The notes: generated by a model from the sequence alone, not told the origin. 27,315 bases of DNA from NBML01 sp029939535 (GCA_029939535.1 JAOZST010000033.1:1-27315); one strand, 5' to 3'; shown: positions 7,405-16,719, numbered from the stretch's first letter. Made by a program: numbers and translations.

Positions 7405-8286
7405 TTACGCTCCATTTTTGATTATTTCCAGGCATTTGAGTCCCATACGTTTGACATGGACCCGGATCATTTCTTTCCTGTGCCAGGCTTGTCCCCGGAC
7501 ACTGTCCCTGACCTTTGATTCTTCTGCGGCTATATTGCCGGCCTCAATCAAAATTTCTTCGTTGATCTCTTTTCCAGTGAGAAATTTTTCAGCTTTAAGG
7601 GCCCGTATGGGTGTGGGAGCGGCAACTCCTAAACATATCCTTGCCTTTTTACAGGTTTTAAGATCGTCATCCAGTGTCAGCAGAACACCTATGCCTATCA
7701 GGGGAAGCTCCATGGCAGCCCTGCGCCCGAATTTCATATAGGCGCTTCCAGTAAGAGGTACCTGGGGCGGGATGGTGATCTTTTTAAGGATTTCACCTGG
7801 TTTTAAAATGGTTTCATAGGGTGCGATAAACAGATCCTTAACCTCACAGGACCGCTCCCCGTCTGGTCCGTGGAGAAGGGCCACCCCGTCCAGGGCAATC
7901 AAGGGGATGGCTCCGTCGGCAGAGGGCACGGCATTGATCAGATTCCCGCCTATGGTTCCCATGTTTCTGACCTGTAAAGATCCAATATTGGACACAGCAT
8001 CATAAATAATAGGATACTGGTTTTGTATCATCAGGGATTTTTCAAGAACAGCATGGGTGACCAGAGCCCCAATGAAAAGCTCACCCGTTGCCTCATTTTT
8101 ATGCAATGAGCTCATCTCTTCAATGTTTTTCAGGGAAATCAAAAAGTCAGGTTCCATCAATCCTTCTTTGACTTTAACGATTACATCGGTTCCCCCGGCC
8201 ATGTATTTTGAAGTCTGGCTGTGCTCACCAAAAAATGAGATGGCCTCTTCAATGGTGGTGGGGGATAAATACTTAAATGGTTTCAT
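7405..8286 (-). CDS. FAD-binding medium subunit of the molybdenum hydroxylase
   Basis: Medium subunit of the xanthine dehydrogenase family. The FAD-binding motifs are YMAGGTDVIV (residues 28-37) and MGTIGGNL, and the C-terminal domain is the usual CO-dehydrogenase flavoprotein type. It lacks the cysteine-rich [4Fe-4S] loop seen in the paralogue at 482-1558, so it belongs to an ordinary oxidative hydroxylase. I prefer the ATG at 8286 (MKPFKYLSP), where family proteins usually begin and which has AGGA at good spacing. An upstream ATG at 8301 overlaps the ligase stop as TAATG and is the alternative. Confidence 0.92.
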   Translation of the reverse strand: MKPFKYLSPTTIEEAISFFGEHSQTSKYMAGGTDVIVKVKEGLMEPDFLISLKNIEEMSSLHKNEATGELFIGALVTHAVLEKSLMIQNQYPIIYDAVSNIGSLQVRNMGTIGGNLINAVPSADGAIPLIALDGVALLHGPDGERSCEVKDLFIAPYETILKPGEILKKITIPPQVPLTGSAYMKFGRRAAMELPLIGIGVLLTLDDDLKTCKKARICLGVAAPTPIRALKAEKFLTGKEINEEILIEAGNIAAEESKVRDSVRGQAWHRKEMIRVHVKRMGLKCLEIIKNGA

Positions 8287-8300
8287 AAGGTTTCCTTTCA

Positions 8301-9590
8301 TTACCCTCTATTATCAAAGATACGCTGGGCCTTACCTGCAAACCTTGGCAGATCGCCATAGACGCAGATTTCAGCTTCACAGCTGACCATGATTTTTGAT
8401 TGTATGGTTTTCTTTATTTCGTCCTTTATTTCCTTGAAATTGCCAGGATCAGATTTCTGGGCTGCTTCAGTTCGTATGGTCATATAGTCCTTGCCGTCAT
8501 CCTTTCTTTCCAGATAAAGCTGGTATTCGCTTCCAGCCTGGGGAATTGAAGACAACACCTCATCAATCTGTCCTGGATAGATATTGACCCCCCGCAGGAT
8601 AATCATATCATCGGACCGGCCCATGATTCTGTCATGCATGAAAAGAATATTTCCGCAGGAACAGGGTTTATTAATTTTCCGGGTAAGGTCCCTTGTCCTG
8701 TAGCGAACCAGGGGGGCAGCCTCCTTGCAGAGGGTGGTGATAACCATTTCTCCTATTTCACCTTCCTCCACGGGCATGAGGGTATCAGGGTTTAAAATTT
8801 CAAGGATATATTTGTCTGCCCAATAGTGAATACCTTCATGCATGGAACAGTCAAGCCCGGCGCCGGGTCCGTAAAGCTCGGTCATGCCTGTGATGTCAAA
8901 CATGTCCTCAAGACCGATGAGCTCTTTTATTTTTGCCCGCATGGCAGAGGAACAGCGTTCCGAGCCCATGATAATCTTTTTAAGATTGATTTTATCCTTA
9001 AGACCCCGTTTGTTTATTTCCTCAGCCATGAGAAGGGCCATGGATGCAGTGCAGCAAAATACAGTTGACTGCATATCCACCAGAAACTGGCATTGCATAT
9101 CAATATTGCCGGGACCCACTGGAATGGCCATTGCTCCCAGGCGTTCGCAGCCCAGCTGGAATCCCATACCAGCCGTCCAGACCCCGTATCCAACGGCAAT
9201 CTGTACCCGGTCATTTTCAGTAACACCTGCCATTTCATAACACCTGGCAAACATGTCAAACCATACATCCAGATCTTTCTGGGTATAGGCAAGGACCTTT
9301 CGTTTTCCTGTGGTGCCTGAAGAAGCATGGATACGAACAACCTCCCGTTCCGGCACAGACAACAGGGGCAGGGGATATCCATCTTTTAAGTCCTTTCCCG
9401 TGGTAAAGGGAATACGGAACAGATCGTCAAGGGATTTTATATCCTCGGGAAAGACCCCGGCCTCTTCAAATTGTTTTCTGTAAAAGGATGATCCATAAAA
9501 TGCATGGGCAATTGTCCACTGCAATCCTTCCAATTGATGATCAAACAATTGCCCTGGATCAGTGAAATTAGGCATAAAACTTTTTTTCAT
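8301..9590 (-). CDS. Phenylacetate-CoA ligase family (candidate indoleacetate-CoA ligase, IaaB-like)
   Basis: AMP-forming acyl-CoA ligase of the PaaK type: an acid plus ATP and CoA gives the CoA ester, AMP and PPi. The ATP-binding P-loop SSGTTGK (residues 90-96) and the YRTRDLT segment are present. The C-terminal GRSDDMIILRG.NIYP motif and AMP-binding C-terminal domain are intact. Its 429 residues match the family. The ATG at 9590 is chosen because GGGAG stands 6 nt upstream; a longer frame to 9620 would bury that site. Aromatoleum uses a PaaK-family ligase (IaaB) specific for indoleacetate in its auxin cluster, and the neighbours here match that cluster. Phenylacetate or another arylacetate remains possible. 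Confidence 0.88.
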   Translation of the reverse strand: MKKSFMPNFTDPGQLFDHQLEGLQWTIAHAFYGSSFYRKQFEEAGVFPEDIKSLDDLFRIPFTTGKDLKDGYPLPLLSVPEREVVRIHASSGTTGKRKVLAYTQKDLDVWFDMFARCYEMAGVTENDRVQIAVGYGVWTAGMGFQLGCERLGAMAIPVGPGNIDMQCQFLVDMQSTVFCCTASMALLMAEEINKRGLKDKINLKKIIMGSERCSSAMRAKIKELIGLEDMFDITGMTELYGPGAGLDCSMHEGIHYWADKYILEILNPDTLMPVEEGEIGEMVITTLCKEAAPLVRYRTRDLTRKINKPCSCGNILFMHDRIMGRSDDMIILRGVNIYPGQIDEVLSSIPQAGSEYQLYLERKDDGKDYMTIRTEAAQKSDPGNFKEIKDEIKKTIQSKIMVSCEAEICVYGDLPRFAGKAQRIFDNRG

Positions 9591-9637
9591 TGGTGGCTCC
9601 CTTAAATATTTGTCAGGCAACAGCTATTGTCTCTTTT

Positions 9638-11371
9638 TTATTTATTTTCACGGAGTTTCATTGTTGCGTCCATGTCCAGGGTCAGAGATTCAGGAAGGAT
9701 AATAACCCCATAATCCAGTTTTGCCCTTTCAATGCTGACATATCCATATTGAACGTCCTGCTCAACTGCCCTGGGGTCCCGGTCAAAGGGGTTTCCGTAT
9801 CCACCGCCCCCGGCACTTATGAATGAGATTTTGTCTCCGCTGTCGCAGAAGGTCAGTCCACTGGGATCGGCATTGTCCTTGTTTTTTAAAAATTGTGCAC
9901 AGGCTCCGTCTTTGCCTTGGAAAATTCCCTGGGGCGGATAGATAAATCTTCCGGCCTGGACAGCAATTGTTGTCCTTCCGGGTGAATTCTCTCCGTTTTC
10001 ATCTCCTTTGGGAGACCGGATAACCATCTGCCGTCCAATGCCACCCCTTTGTTTTCCAGGGCCTCCGGAATCCATGACAAGTCCTCTTTCTTCCACAATT
10101 AAAGGGGTGTCGCTTTCAAGGATTTCCACCGGGGTGTTGGCCCCGTTGGCCGGGAATATGGCACAGTGGTGGCCGTCGAATCTGGAGGATGCTCCCATGC
10201 CGCCGCCCCTGATGATCATGGTATGCCAGGGTTTTCCATCGGCTCTTTTGCCGTAGAGAATATTGGTCTGGGCAGGGGTGCCGCCGGAGCCGGCAATAAT
10301 ATTATCAGGTGTGGCTTTGGCCAGGGCGTTAAACACCATTTCCGTCATAAAATGCCCCACCTGCATCCTTGCTGCAACAGCTGCCGGGAAACTGCAATTG
10401 ATAATGGACCCCTCGGGAGCAGTCATTTTAATAGGCCGGATGGCTCCTTCATTAATGGGAATATCCGGGTCAAAGGCTGACTTGATGGCCATGAACACAT
10501 AGGCATAGGTGAAATTATAGACAACATTCACTCCCCAGTCAACCTGATCTGAGGTGCCGTCAAAATCCACGTGGATGTCTGATCCAGCCACTGTCACAGT
10601 CAGTTTTATCTCTATGTCCTGTTTTTTTCCAGCCCCTTCTATAATGCCTTCATGACCGTAAATTCCATCGGGTATTTCTTTAATGGCCGAACGTATGGAG
10701 CTTTCTGTTCTTCCTATGATTTCATCTGCCAGATCATCCAGGGTCAAAAGTTTCTCTTCATCCATCATTTCAATGATTTTCTGTGCACACACATGGTTGG
10801 CTGCCACCTGGGACCGGATGTCACCGGTAACCTCTTCCGGGGTTCTTACATTCCACCGGATCATGTTGAGAAGAGACTCATTAAGAGTGCCGGCATCATA
10901 AAGTTTTGTCACAGGAATATAGATACCCTCTTCATAGACCTCTCGATTATCCGAGGAGACCCTTCCTCCTATGTCTGAGTGATGGAACACGCAGGCCGTG
11001 AACGCCACCGGGTTACCTTTAAAAAATATGGGGCTTAAAACACAGACATCATTGAGGTGTCCTGCAAGAAGCCAGGGATCATTGACAATAAATACATCCC
11101 CTTCCCTGTAATCCTCCAGGGGAATGGAATTGATGACTTTTTTGACCCCCAGGGCCATGGCACCGGCCTGGCCAGGTGTACAGAATGTTCCCTGGACCAG
11201 TTCCTGGCCCCGGCTGTCCGTGAACATGCATGTATAATCATGGGCATCCCGCAACAGGCTTGAAAAGGCAGTCCTTGCAACAGATGCATCTGCCTCGTCC
11301 ACTATGGAAACCAGTCTGCGCCAGAGAATTTCAAGGGTAATGGGGTCGAATTTACTCATATTTTTATTCAT
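9638..11371 (-). CDS. Hydantoinase B / oxoprolinase family subunit
   Basis: Partner of the ATPase subunit encoded just upstream; together such pairs hydrolyse cyclic amides (hydantoins, 5-oxoproline) at the cost of ATP. Family features: the N-terminal FDPITLEI, NDPW and GHLND (residues 97-108) and HHSDIGG (130-136), which hold putative metal ligands, then a glycine-rich GGGYGNPF end. The 577 residues are typical. The ATG overlaps the HyuA stop by one base (TAATG), with a G-rich ribosome-binding site before it. In the anaerobic indoleacetate pathway a hydantoinase-like pair opens the lactam of oxindole-acetate to 2-aminophenylsuccinate, and that is the role I infer. Relatives also include acetone and acetophenone carboxylases, but no extra small or biotin subunit is seen here. 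Confidence 0.9.
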   Translation of the reverse strand: MNKNMSKFDPITLEILWRRLVSIVDEADASVARTAFSSLLRDAHDYTCMFTDSRGQELVQGTFCTPGQAGAMALGVKKVINSIPLEDYREGDVFIVNDPWLLAGHLNDVCVLSPIFFKGNPVAFTACVFHHSDIGGRVSSDNREVYEEGIYIPVTKLYDAGTLNESLLNMIRWNVRTPEEVTGDIRSQVAANHVCAQKIIEMMDEEKLLTLDDLADEIIGRTESSIRSAIKEIPDGIYGHEGIIEGAGKKQDIEIKLTVTVAGSDIHVDFDGTSDQVDWGVNVVYNFTYAYVFMAIKSAFDPDIPINEGAIRPIKMTAPEGSIINCSFPAAVAARMQVGHFMTEMVFNALAKATPDNIIAGSGGTPAQTNILYGKRADGKPWHTMIIRGGGMGASSRFDGHHCAIFPANGANTPVEILESDTPLIVEERGLVMDSGGPGKQRGGIGRQMVIRSPKGDENGENSPGRTTIAVQAGRFIYPPQGIFQGKDGACAQFLKNKDNADPSGLTFCDSGDKISFISAGGGGYGNPFDRDPRAVEQDVQYGYVSIERAKLDYGVIILPESLTLDMDATMKLRENK

Positions 11372-13467
11372 TATTTGTCCCCCTTAAATAGAATCCATAT
11401 AAACCCGAATTCATCCACCCTGGCATGGGCATCTTCACCCATAACTATGGTGGACTCCCGTTCTTCAATAATGGCAGGGCCTGGAATTCTGGCATCGGGA
11501 AAGAGTTTTGAGCGGTCATAAACTGTAAAGGGAATATAATCTTTTTGAATAATGGAAAACGCCTGGCGCTGCCCCTTAATACAGGATTCAATATTTCCTG
11601 TAGAATTTTTAAGTCTGGGTATGGAAAAGGGCCTTTTGGGCAGGCTTGCCCTGACCTTAAAGGTGACAAGTTCCACCGGGGTTTCCTGGTAGGTCCTTCC
11701 GTAAAGCCGTTTGTATTCCTTGTCAAAAAGATCCCTGATATCTTGTTTTGAAAAAGAGTCAAAGGATCTGGGCTGGATCACAAGATCTGTTTCAGCGCCC
11801 TGGCCCTTAAACCGCATCAAAAGGGTTCGTTCAAAAATGATCTCCTGGCCCTTGGCAGCATCTTCCAGGATATTGGCGCTTTCCTGTTCCAGTTCGTTAA
11901 AAAGCTGCTCAACTTCTGCAAAGTCAGCATCATCCAGGGCCACCCTGTGGCTTCTGGAAAGATCAAAGGCCACAGGAGCCGTAAAAAACCCCAAAGCAGA
12001 CCCCACCCCTGCCAGGGGAGGAACCAGAATGCCTGGAGCCCCGATTTTTCTGGCAAGGCCGTAGGCATGAACAGGCCCGGCTCCGCCAAAAGCCGACATG
12101 GTTACCATGTTTGGGTTGCCGCCTTTTTCTGCAATATGGGTTTTGGCTGCTGCGGCCATGGTTTCATTTATGAGATCATGGATACCAAAGGCTGCCTCCA
12201 CCATGGTGGTTCCCAATGGGTCAGCTATTTTTTCCTGAATGGCTTGTTTGGAAAGCTCAATGTCAAGGGCCATGGTACCGCCCAGGAAAAAATCAGGATC
12301 AAGATATCCCAGAACCAGATCAGCATCCGTGACCGTGGGATTTTTACCTCCCAGGGCGTAACAGGCAGGCCCGGGGTCTGCGCCTGCACTTTCAGGACCA
12401 ACTCCAAGAAGACCCAGGCGGCTGATCTTGGCAATGCTGCCGCCGCCTGCCCCTATTTCCATGAGATCCACAACAGGAACCTGGATGGGCAGGCCGCTGC
12501 CCTTTTTAAACCGCTGGACCCGGCCCACTTCAAAGGTGGAGACAAGGCCTGCATGGCCTTTCTGGATGAGGCAGGATTTGGCAGTGGTACCGCCCATGTC
12601 AAAACAGAACATATCCTTGATATTAAACATTTTTCCATAGTGCTGGGAGGCAATGACCGCTGCTGTGGGCCCGGATTCAATGATCCTGACGGGAAATTCC
12701 CTGGCCGTATCAACCGAGGTTATCCCGCCGGAAGAGAGCATGATAAAAAGTTTGCCATCAAAACCCATGGACTCAAGTCTTGTGGTCAGTTTTTGCAAAT
12801 ATCGGTAGGTGATGGGTTTGACATAGGCATTGACTGCCGTGGTACAGGTCCTCTCATATTCCCGGATCTGGGGTAGCACTTCAAAGGAGGTGGAAAGGAA
12901 AAGGTCCGGGGCTTCTCTTTCAATAATCTCCTTGATTTTTTTTTCATTAACAGGATTTTCATAGGAATTGATAAAGCAGACAGCCAAAGATTCAATTCCG
13001 GTTTTTTTGAATTTTTCAAGAACCTCAATTACCTGGGATTCATCAATATTTTTTAAAATCTTTGAATCTGCTGTGATCCTTTCATCAATTTCCATGCGAA
13101 GGGCCCGGGGCACAATGGGTTCAGGGTATTCACTGAAAATATCATAGGCATCGTACCTGATTTCCCGGCCAAGTTCCAGAACATCCCTGAATCCTCTGGT
13201 TGTGACAAGGCCGGTTTTGGCCCCTTTTCTTTCAATAATGGCATTGATGACCAGTGTGGTCCCATGGATCACCTCTTCCACCCTGTCCATGAAGCCGGGA
13301 TTTGACTCGGCCATCTGCAGGATGCCCTGTTCCACCGCATCTGAAGGATCTGAAGGTGTGGTCAGGCATTTATTGGTATGAAATTCACCAGTACTATTAT
13401 TTACCAGAACAAAATCAGTAAATGTTCCTCCAATATCACACCCCAGACGATAAGTTTCCTGTTCCAA
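11371..13467 (-). CDS. Hydantoinase A / oxoprolinase family ATPase subunit
   Basis: ATP-using subunit of a hydantoinase/oxoprolinase-type enzyme. It has the ASKHA-fold phosphate loops: CDIGGTFTD at residues 10-18 and CFDMGGTTAK at 288-297, with ESGPTAAV at 264-271 between them. The 698 residues are full length. It starts with TTG (13467) preceded by AAAGGAG at 7-nt spacing; no ATG fits better. A 110-nt AT-rich spacer separates it from the mutase gene, and its stop overlaps the HyuB start. It should phosphorylate the lactam oxygen to drive ring opening. Oxindole-3-acetate as substrate is inferred from the gene set. Confidence 0.9.
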   Translation of the reverse strand: MEQETYRLGCDIGGTFTDFVLVNNSTGEFHTNKCLTTPSDPSDAVEQGILQMAESNPGFMDRVEEVIHGTTLVINAIIERKGAKTGLVTTRGFRDVLELGREIRYDAYDIFSEYPEPIVPRALRMEIDERITADSKILKNIDESQVIEVLEKFKKTGIESLAVCFINSYENPVNEKKIKEIIEREAPDLFLSTSFEVLPQIREYERTCTTAVNAYVKPITYRYLQKLTTRLESMGFDGKLFIMLSSGGITSVDTAREFPVRIIESGPTAAVIASQHYGKMFNIKDMFCFDMGGTTAKSCLIQKGHAGLVSTFEVGRVQRFKKGSGLPIQVPVVDLMEIGAGGGSIAKISRLGLLGVGPESAGADPGPACYALGGKNPTVTDADLVLGYLDPDFFLGGTMALDIELSKQAIQEKIADPLGTTMVEAAFGIHDLINETMAAAAKTHIAEKGGNPNMVTMSAFGGAGPVHAYGLARKIGAPGILVPPLAGVGSALGFFTAPVAFDLSRSHRVALDDADFAEVEQLFNELEQESANILEDAAKGQEIIFERTLLMRFKGQGAETDLVIQPRSFDSFSKQDIRDLFDKEYKRLYGRTYQETPVELVTFKVRASLPKRPFSIPRLKNSTGNIESCIKGQRQAFSIIQKDYIPFTVYDRSKLFPDARIPGPAIIEERESTIVMGEDAHARVDEFGFIWILFKGDK

Positions 13468-13562
13468 TAGATATCTCCTTTAACTGGTAACCGTCAAAAT
13501 AAATATTTAATCCAGTAGACCTTTATTCACAAATAGTTATTTCTTATTCAATAATAAAATTT

Positions 13563-13589
13563 ATTAATAAAAATCCATTAATAAAAATC
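13563..13589. repeat. Short tandem duplication at the 3' end of the mutase gene
   Basis: The 13-nt word attaataaaaatc occurs twice in tandem with a 14-nt period (13563-13575 and 13577-13589). The right-hand copy includes the mutase stop codon. It looks like a replication-slippage duplication in an AT-rich spacer; no function is seen. The remaining spacer up to 13467 is AT-rich and holds only the hyuA ribosome-binding site. Confidence 0.7.
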
Positions 13590-15239
13590 AGGTTCATTCC
13601 ATTCGCCAAAAACCTTTCTGAACACCCCTGCCATTTCACCCACAGTGGCATAGGCATGGCAGCATTTTACAAGATGGGGCATGACATTATCACTGGTTCT
13701 GGCTGCTTTTTCCAGGGCAGCAAGGCTTTGCTCCACCTCTTTGTTATCCCTGGCTGTCCTGAGCTCCTTTAAATTGGCCTTGGATTTTCTGGCCCATTCT
13801 TCATTGTATTCATGGAGCTCCACATTGGTTTTGCCTGATTTATTATTGGCTGCATCATTGCTGATCTTATCTGTTTCCGGCGATGACAGTCCTACCTTTT
13901 TATATTCCCCTGACTGGAGACCTTTTTCAAATTCATAGGCCTGTCTGGATACTTTCCTCTGGATCAGCCCGCTGGATATGCAGTTAACCATTCCCCCCAG
14001 TTTTTTAACCTCTTTCATCTCTTCAAGGATTTTTTCTTCCATCTCCAGGGTCAGAGTTTCTATAAAATAAGACCCGGCAAGGGGGTCAACAGTGTCCCGC
14101 AGCCCCACCTCATCCATGAGCAGTTCAAGGGTCCTTAAGGACAGCAGGGCAGAACGTGGGGTGGGGATGGTATAGGCTTCGTCAAAGGAGCAGAGGGCTG
14201 TGGTCTGGGCGCCGGAAAGAGCTGCTCCCAGGGCATAATAAGCCCCTCTCATGATATTGTTTTCAGGCTGTTCCTTTGTCAGGCCTGAACCTCCGCCGCC
14301 AAACAGTCCCCGTAAAAACAGTTTTTTCTTGTCAGTTACCCCGTATTCATTTTTCAACATTTTGGCCCAGAGTTTTCTTGCTGCCCTGAACTTGGCAATC
14401 TGTTCCCACATATTGCCGTAAACATTAAAATTAAAGGAAAATCGGCCCACAAAATCTTCCGGAGCAATGCCCCTTTTTACCACATTGTCGATATAGGCCC
14501 TGGCAATTTCAAAGGCATAGGCTATTTCCTGGGCAGGTGTGGCTCCGGATTCCCGGATATGGTATCCGCAGATGCTTACGGGATTTGATTTGGGCAGTTC
14601 TTTGACTGCATATTCAATACTGTCACCGACCAGCCTGACTCCGTGTTCAACGGGAAATATCCAGGCGCCCCGGCCGATCATTTCCTTTAAAATATCGTTC
14701 TGGGGGGTGGTGGAAATCTGTTCTTTGGAATATCCGAATTTTTCCGCTGTTGCCTGGTACATGGCCATCATTATGGTGGCAACTCCATTGATGGTGAGCC
14801 CGGATCCGATGCGGTCCAGAGGAATGCCGGCAAAGGCGGTTTCAAAATCCTTTAAAGAATCAATGGCCATACCCACCCGTCCTACTTCCCCTTCAGCCAG
14901 GGGATGATCAGAGTCATATCCCATCTGGGTGGGCAGGTCAAAGGCCACATTAAGGCCATTCTGACCATTGGCAATCATGAGTTTAAACCGTTCATTGGTT
15001 TCTTCAGGGGTGCCGAATCCCGTGTACTGCCTGGTTGTCCAGGCACGGCTGCGATAGCTTTGGGGATGAAGACTGCGGGTAAAGGGAAATTCACCTGGAG
15101 CCCCAAGGTCTTTTTCATAGGTAAATCCGCGTTCTTCAAGATCCTGGGGACCATAGGCCGGTTTTACCTTTATGCCGGACTGGTAGGTAACCTCTTTGAT
15201 TCCCCCGCGTTCATCCTTGATATATTTTGCAACACCCAT
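13578..15239 (-). CDS. B12-dependent acyl-CoA mutase, large (substrate-binding) subunit
   Basis: Large subunit of a methylmalonyl-CoA mutase-family enzyme in which the B12 domain is a separate protein (553 residues, N-terminal TIM-barrel domain only). Aligned without gaps to Propionibacterium MutB (offset 17), Tyr72 matches Tyr89, Arg190 matches the carboxylate-binding Arg207, and His227 matches His244. Isobutyryl- and hydroxyisobutyryl-CoA mutases have Phe/Ile and Gln at the first two sites. The substrate should therefore carry a free carboxylate. A later segment is unusual: residues 310-321 read RGLFGGGGSGLT where mutases normally have R.H.QTSG.SLT, so the CoA or acyl pocket is remodelled. 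Rearrangement of 2-aminophenylsuccinyl-CoA to (2-aminobenzyl)malonyl-CoA fits both points and the cluster. Plain methylmalonyl-CoA mutase is the main alternative. Confidence 0.88.
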   Translation of the reverse strand: MGVAKYIKDERGGIKEVTYQSGIKVKPAYGPQDLEERGFTYEKDLGAPGEFPFTRSLHPQSYRSRAWTTRQYTGFGTPEETNERFKLMIANGQNGLNVAFDLPTQMGYDSDHPLAEGEVGRVGMAIDSLKDFETAFAGIPLDRIGSGLTINGVATIMMAMYQATAEKFGYSKEQISTTPQNDILKEMIGRGAWIFPVEHGVRLVGDSIEYAVKELPKSNPVSICGYHIRESGATPAQEIAYAFEIARAYIDNVVKRGIAPEDFVGRFSFNFNVYGNMWEQIAKFRAARKLWAKMLKNEYGVTDKKKLFLRGLFGGGGSGLTKEQPENNIMRGAYYALGAALSGAQTTALCSFDEAYTIPTPRSALLSLRTLELLMDEVGLRDTVDPLAGSYFIETLTLEMEEKILEEMKEVKKLGGMVNCISSGLIQRKVSRQAYEFEKGLQSGEYKKVGLSSPETDKISNDAANNKSGKTNVELHEYNEEWARKSKANLKELRTARDNKEVEQSLAALEKAARTSDNVMPHLVKCCHAYATVGEMAGVFRKVFGEWNEPDFY

Positions 15240-15289
15240 TGTTTTGCCCCTTCTATTTAGTAAGAAATTGTTATAGTAAGAAACAATTC

Positions 15290-15700
15290 CTATTTTTTAA
15301 ACAAATCCTTCATGCCATGGACAATTTCCTCAAAAGAGGTGCCCCCGGGAAATACAGCAGAAACTCCCATTTCTTTGAGTCCGGGAATATCCTGGAAAGG
15401 AATCACCCCGCCCACCACCAGATTAATATCTGAAAGCCCGGCCTTTTCCATCATGACAATGAGTTTTTCACAAATGGGCAGATGTGCTCCGGACATTATG
15501 CTTAATCCAATGATATCCACGGCTTCCTGGGTGGCGGTGTGTATGATTTGCTCAAGGGTCTGGTGGAGCCCGGAATAGATCACTTCCATACCCGCGTCTC
15601 TCAGGGCAAGGGCCACAATTTTAGCTCCCTTGTCATGGCCGTCCAGGCCAGGTTTTGCGATCAACACCCGAATTTTTTTTCCCCGAATTTTATTTTCCAT
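15290..15700 (-). CDS. B12-binding small subunit of the acyl-CoA mutase
   Basis: Separate cobalamin-binding domain of 136 residues. The base-off/His-on signature is complete: DGHDKG (DxHxxG, with the cobalt-ligating histidine, residues 20-25), then GLSIMSG and VVGGVIP, the SxL and GG elements that hold the nucleotide tail. It lies between the MeaB-type chaperone (14 nt upstream) and the large subunit (50 nt downstream). AAGGA stands before the ATG. It pairs with the large subunit encoded next. Confidence 0.96.
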   Translation of the reverse strand: MENKIRGKKIRVLIAKPGLDGHDKGAKIVALALRDAGMEVIYSGLHQTLEQIIHTATQEAVDIIGLSIMSGAHLPICEKLIVMMEKAGLSDINLVVGGVIPFQDIPGLKEMGVSAVFPGGTSFEEIVHGMKDLFKK

Positions 15701-15714
15701 AGGTCATCTTCCTT

Positions 15715-16719
15715 TTATTTTTTTACCCTAAGTTCATGAAGGCCATTTGGTTTTTTTTCATGGGTCTGTTCTTCATAAACAAAGGGTGAAATTATTTCTT
15801 TGACCACCTGTTCAGCTGCATGGATAGGATCAATTTCCTGGGATAGGACCTTATTTAACACTTCTCTGTATTCAGAAGAGTTTTCCATGAACAGCAAAAG
15901 TTTTTCCAGTGTAAGATCCTTTAGCAGGGATGTAAAATAATTTATTTTATGTTCTCTTTTTTTTGCCTCCAGGAGATTGTTTTTTTCCATGAATTTCCAA
16001 TGGGACAAAAAAACAGCCGCAAGTTCTTCAATTCCAGTTCCGTCATGGGCAATGGTTTTTAAAACACATGGTTTCCAGTTGTTTCCATTGGCCAGGTCTA
16101 TGATCATGGTAAGCTGATGCATTGTCACATCTGCTCCATCTTTATCACTCTTGTTGACAATAAATATATCACCGGTTTCAAGTATCCCGGCCTTGACTGC
16201 CTGGATTCCGTCGCAGGTTCCAGGGATGCTCACAATGCCCGTTGAATGGGCAATATTTGAAACCTCAAACTCTGACTGGCCTGCTCCAACGGTCTCAATG
16301 ATGATGATGTCATACCCCATGGCATCCAGAACTATCACAGCATCTTTTGCTGCCCTGGAAACACCTCCTGCCCGACCCCTGGATGCCATGGACCTGATAA
16401 ATACCTTTTCATCGGTTGCATGGTCCTGCATGCGGAGCCTGTCTCCCAGGATTGCCCCACCGGAATAAGGACTTGTGGGGTCAACGGCAATGACAGCCAC
16501 ACTGAAATCTGATTTTCTGAATTCCCTAATCAGTTTGTTTATGATTGTGGATTTGCCAACTCCGGGTGATCCGGTGATACCAATAATAAAGGCTTTGCCG
16601 AAATGGGGATACAGGGATTGAAGCAAGTGAAAGGCTTTTGGATCATTCTCTTCAATGAGCCTGATCATCCGAGCTCCTGCCCGCTGGTTTCCGGCCAGTA
16701 TGTCCTTGATTTCAGGCAC
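15715..16719 (-). CDS. meaB: MeaB/ArgK-type G-protein chaperone of the B12 mutase
   Basis: P-loop GTPase that loads intact adenosylcobalamin into its partner mutase and protects it from inactivation. Walker A is GSPGVGKST (residues 50-58), the switch/Walker B region reads ETVGAGQSE, and the base-recognition motif is NKSD. The length of 334 residues is usual. It starts with GTG (16719) inside the end of the GntR gene (8-nt overlap), so translation is coupled. Being adjacent to the mutase subunits, it should serve this mutase specifically. Confidence 0.95.
   Translation of the reverse strand: MPEIKDILAGNQRAGARMIRLIEENDPKAFHLLQSLYPHFGKAFIIGITGSPGVGKSTIINKLIREFRKSDFSVAVIAVDPTSPYSGGAILGDRLRMQDHATDEKVFIRSMASRGRAGGVSRAAKDAVIVLDAMGYDIIIIETVGAGQSEFEVSNIAHSTGIVSIPGTCDGIQAVKAGILETGDIFIVNKSDKDGADVTMHQLTMIIDLANGNNWKPCVLKTIAHDGTGIEELAAVFLSHWKFMEKNNLLEAKKREHKINYFTSLLKDLTLEKLLLFMENSSEYREVLNKVLSQEIDPIHAAEQVVKEIISPFVYEEQTHEKKPNGLHELRVKK

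Noticed and set aside
4620..8286. Xanthine or purine dehydrogenase in a purine pathway
   Set aside because: No purine or allantoin catabolism genes are present; the neighbours are CoA-ester enzymes for an aromatic acid.
9638..13467. Acetone or acetophenone carboxylase
   Set aside because: The pair is related, but the extra small subunits of those carboxylases are absent and the rest of the gene set fits lactam hydrolysis better. Kept as a minor alternative.
13578..15239. Large mutase subunit as isobutyryl-CoA or 2-hydroxyisobutyryl-CoA mutase
   Set aside because: Those enzymes have Phe or Ile and Gln at the two substrate-reading positions; this protein has Tyr72 and Arg190, the pattern for substrates with a free carboxylate.
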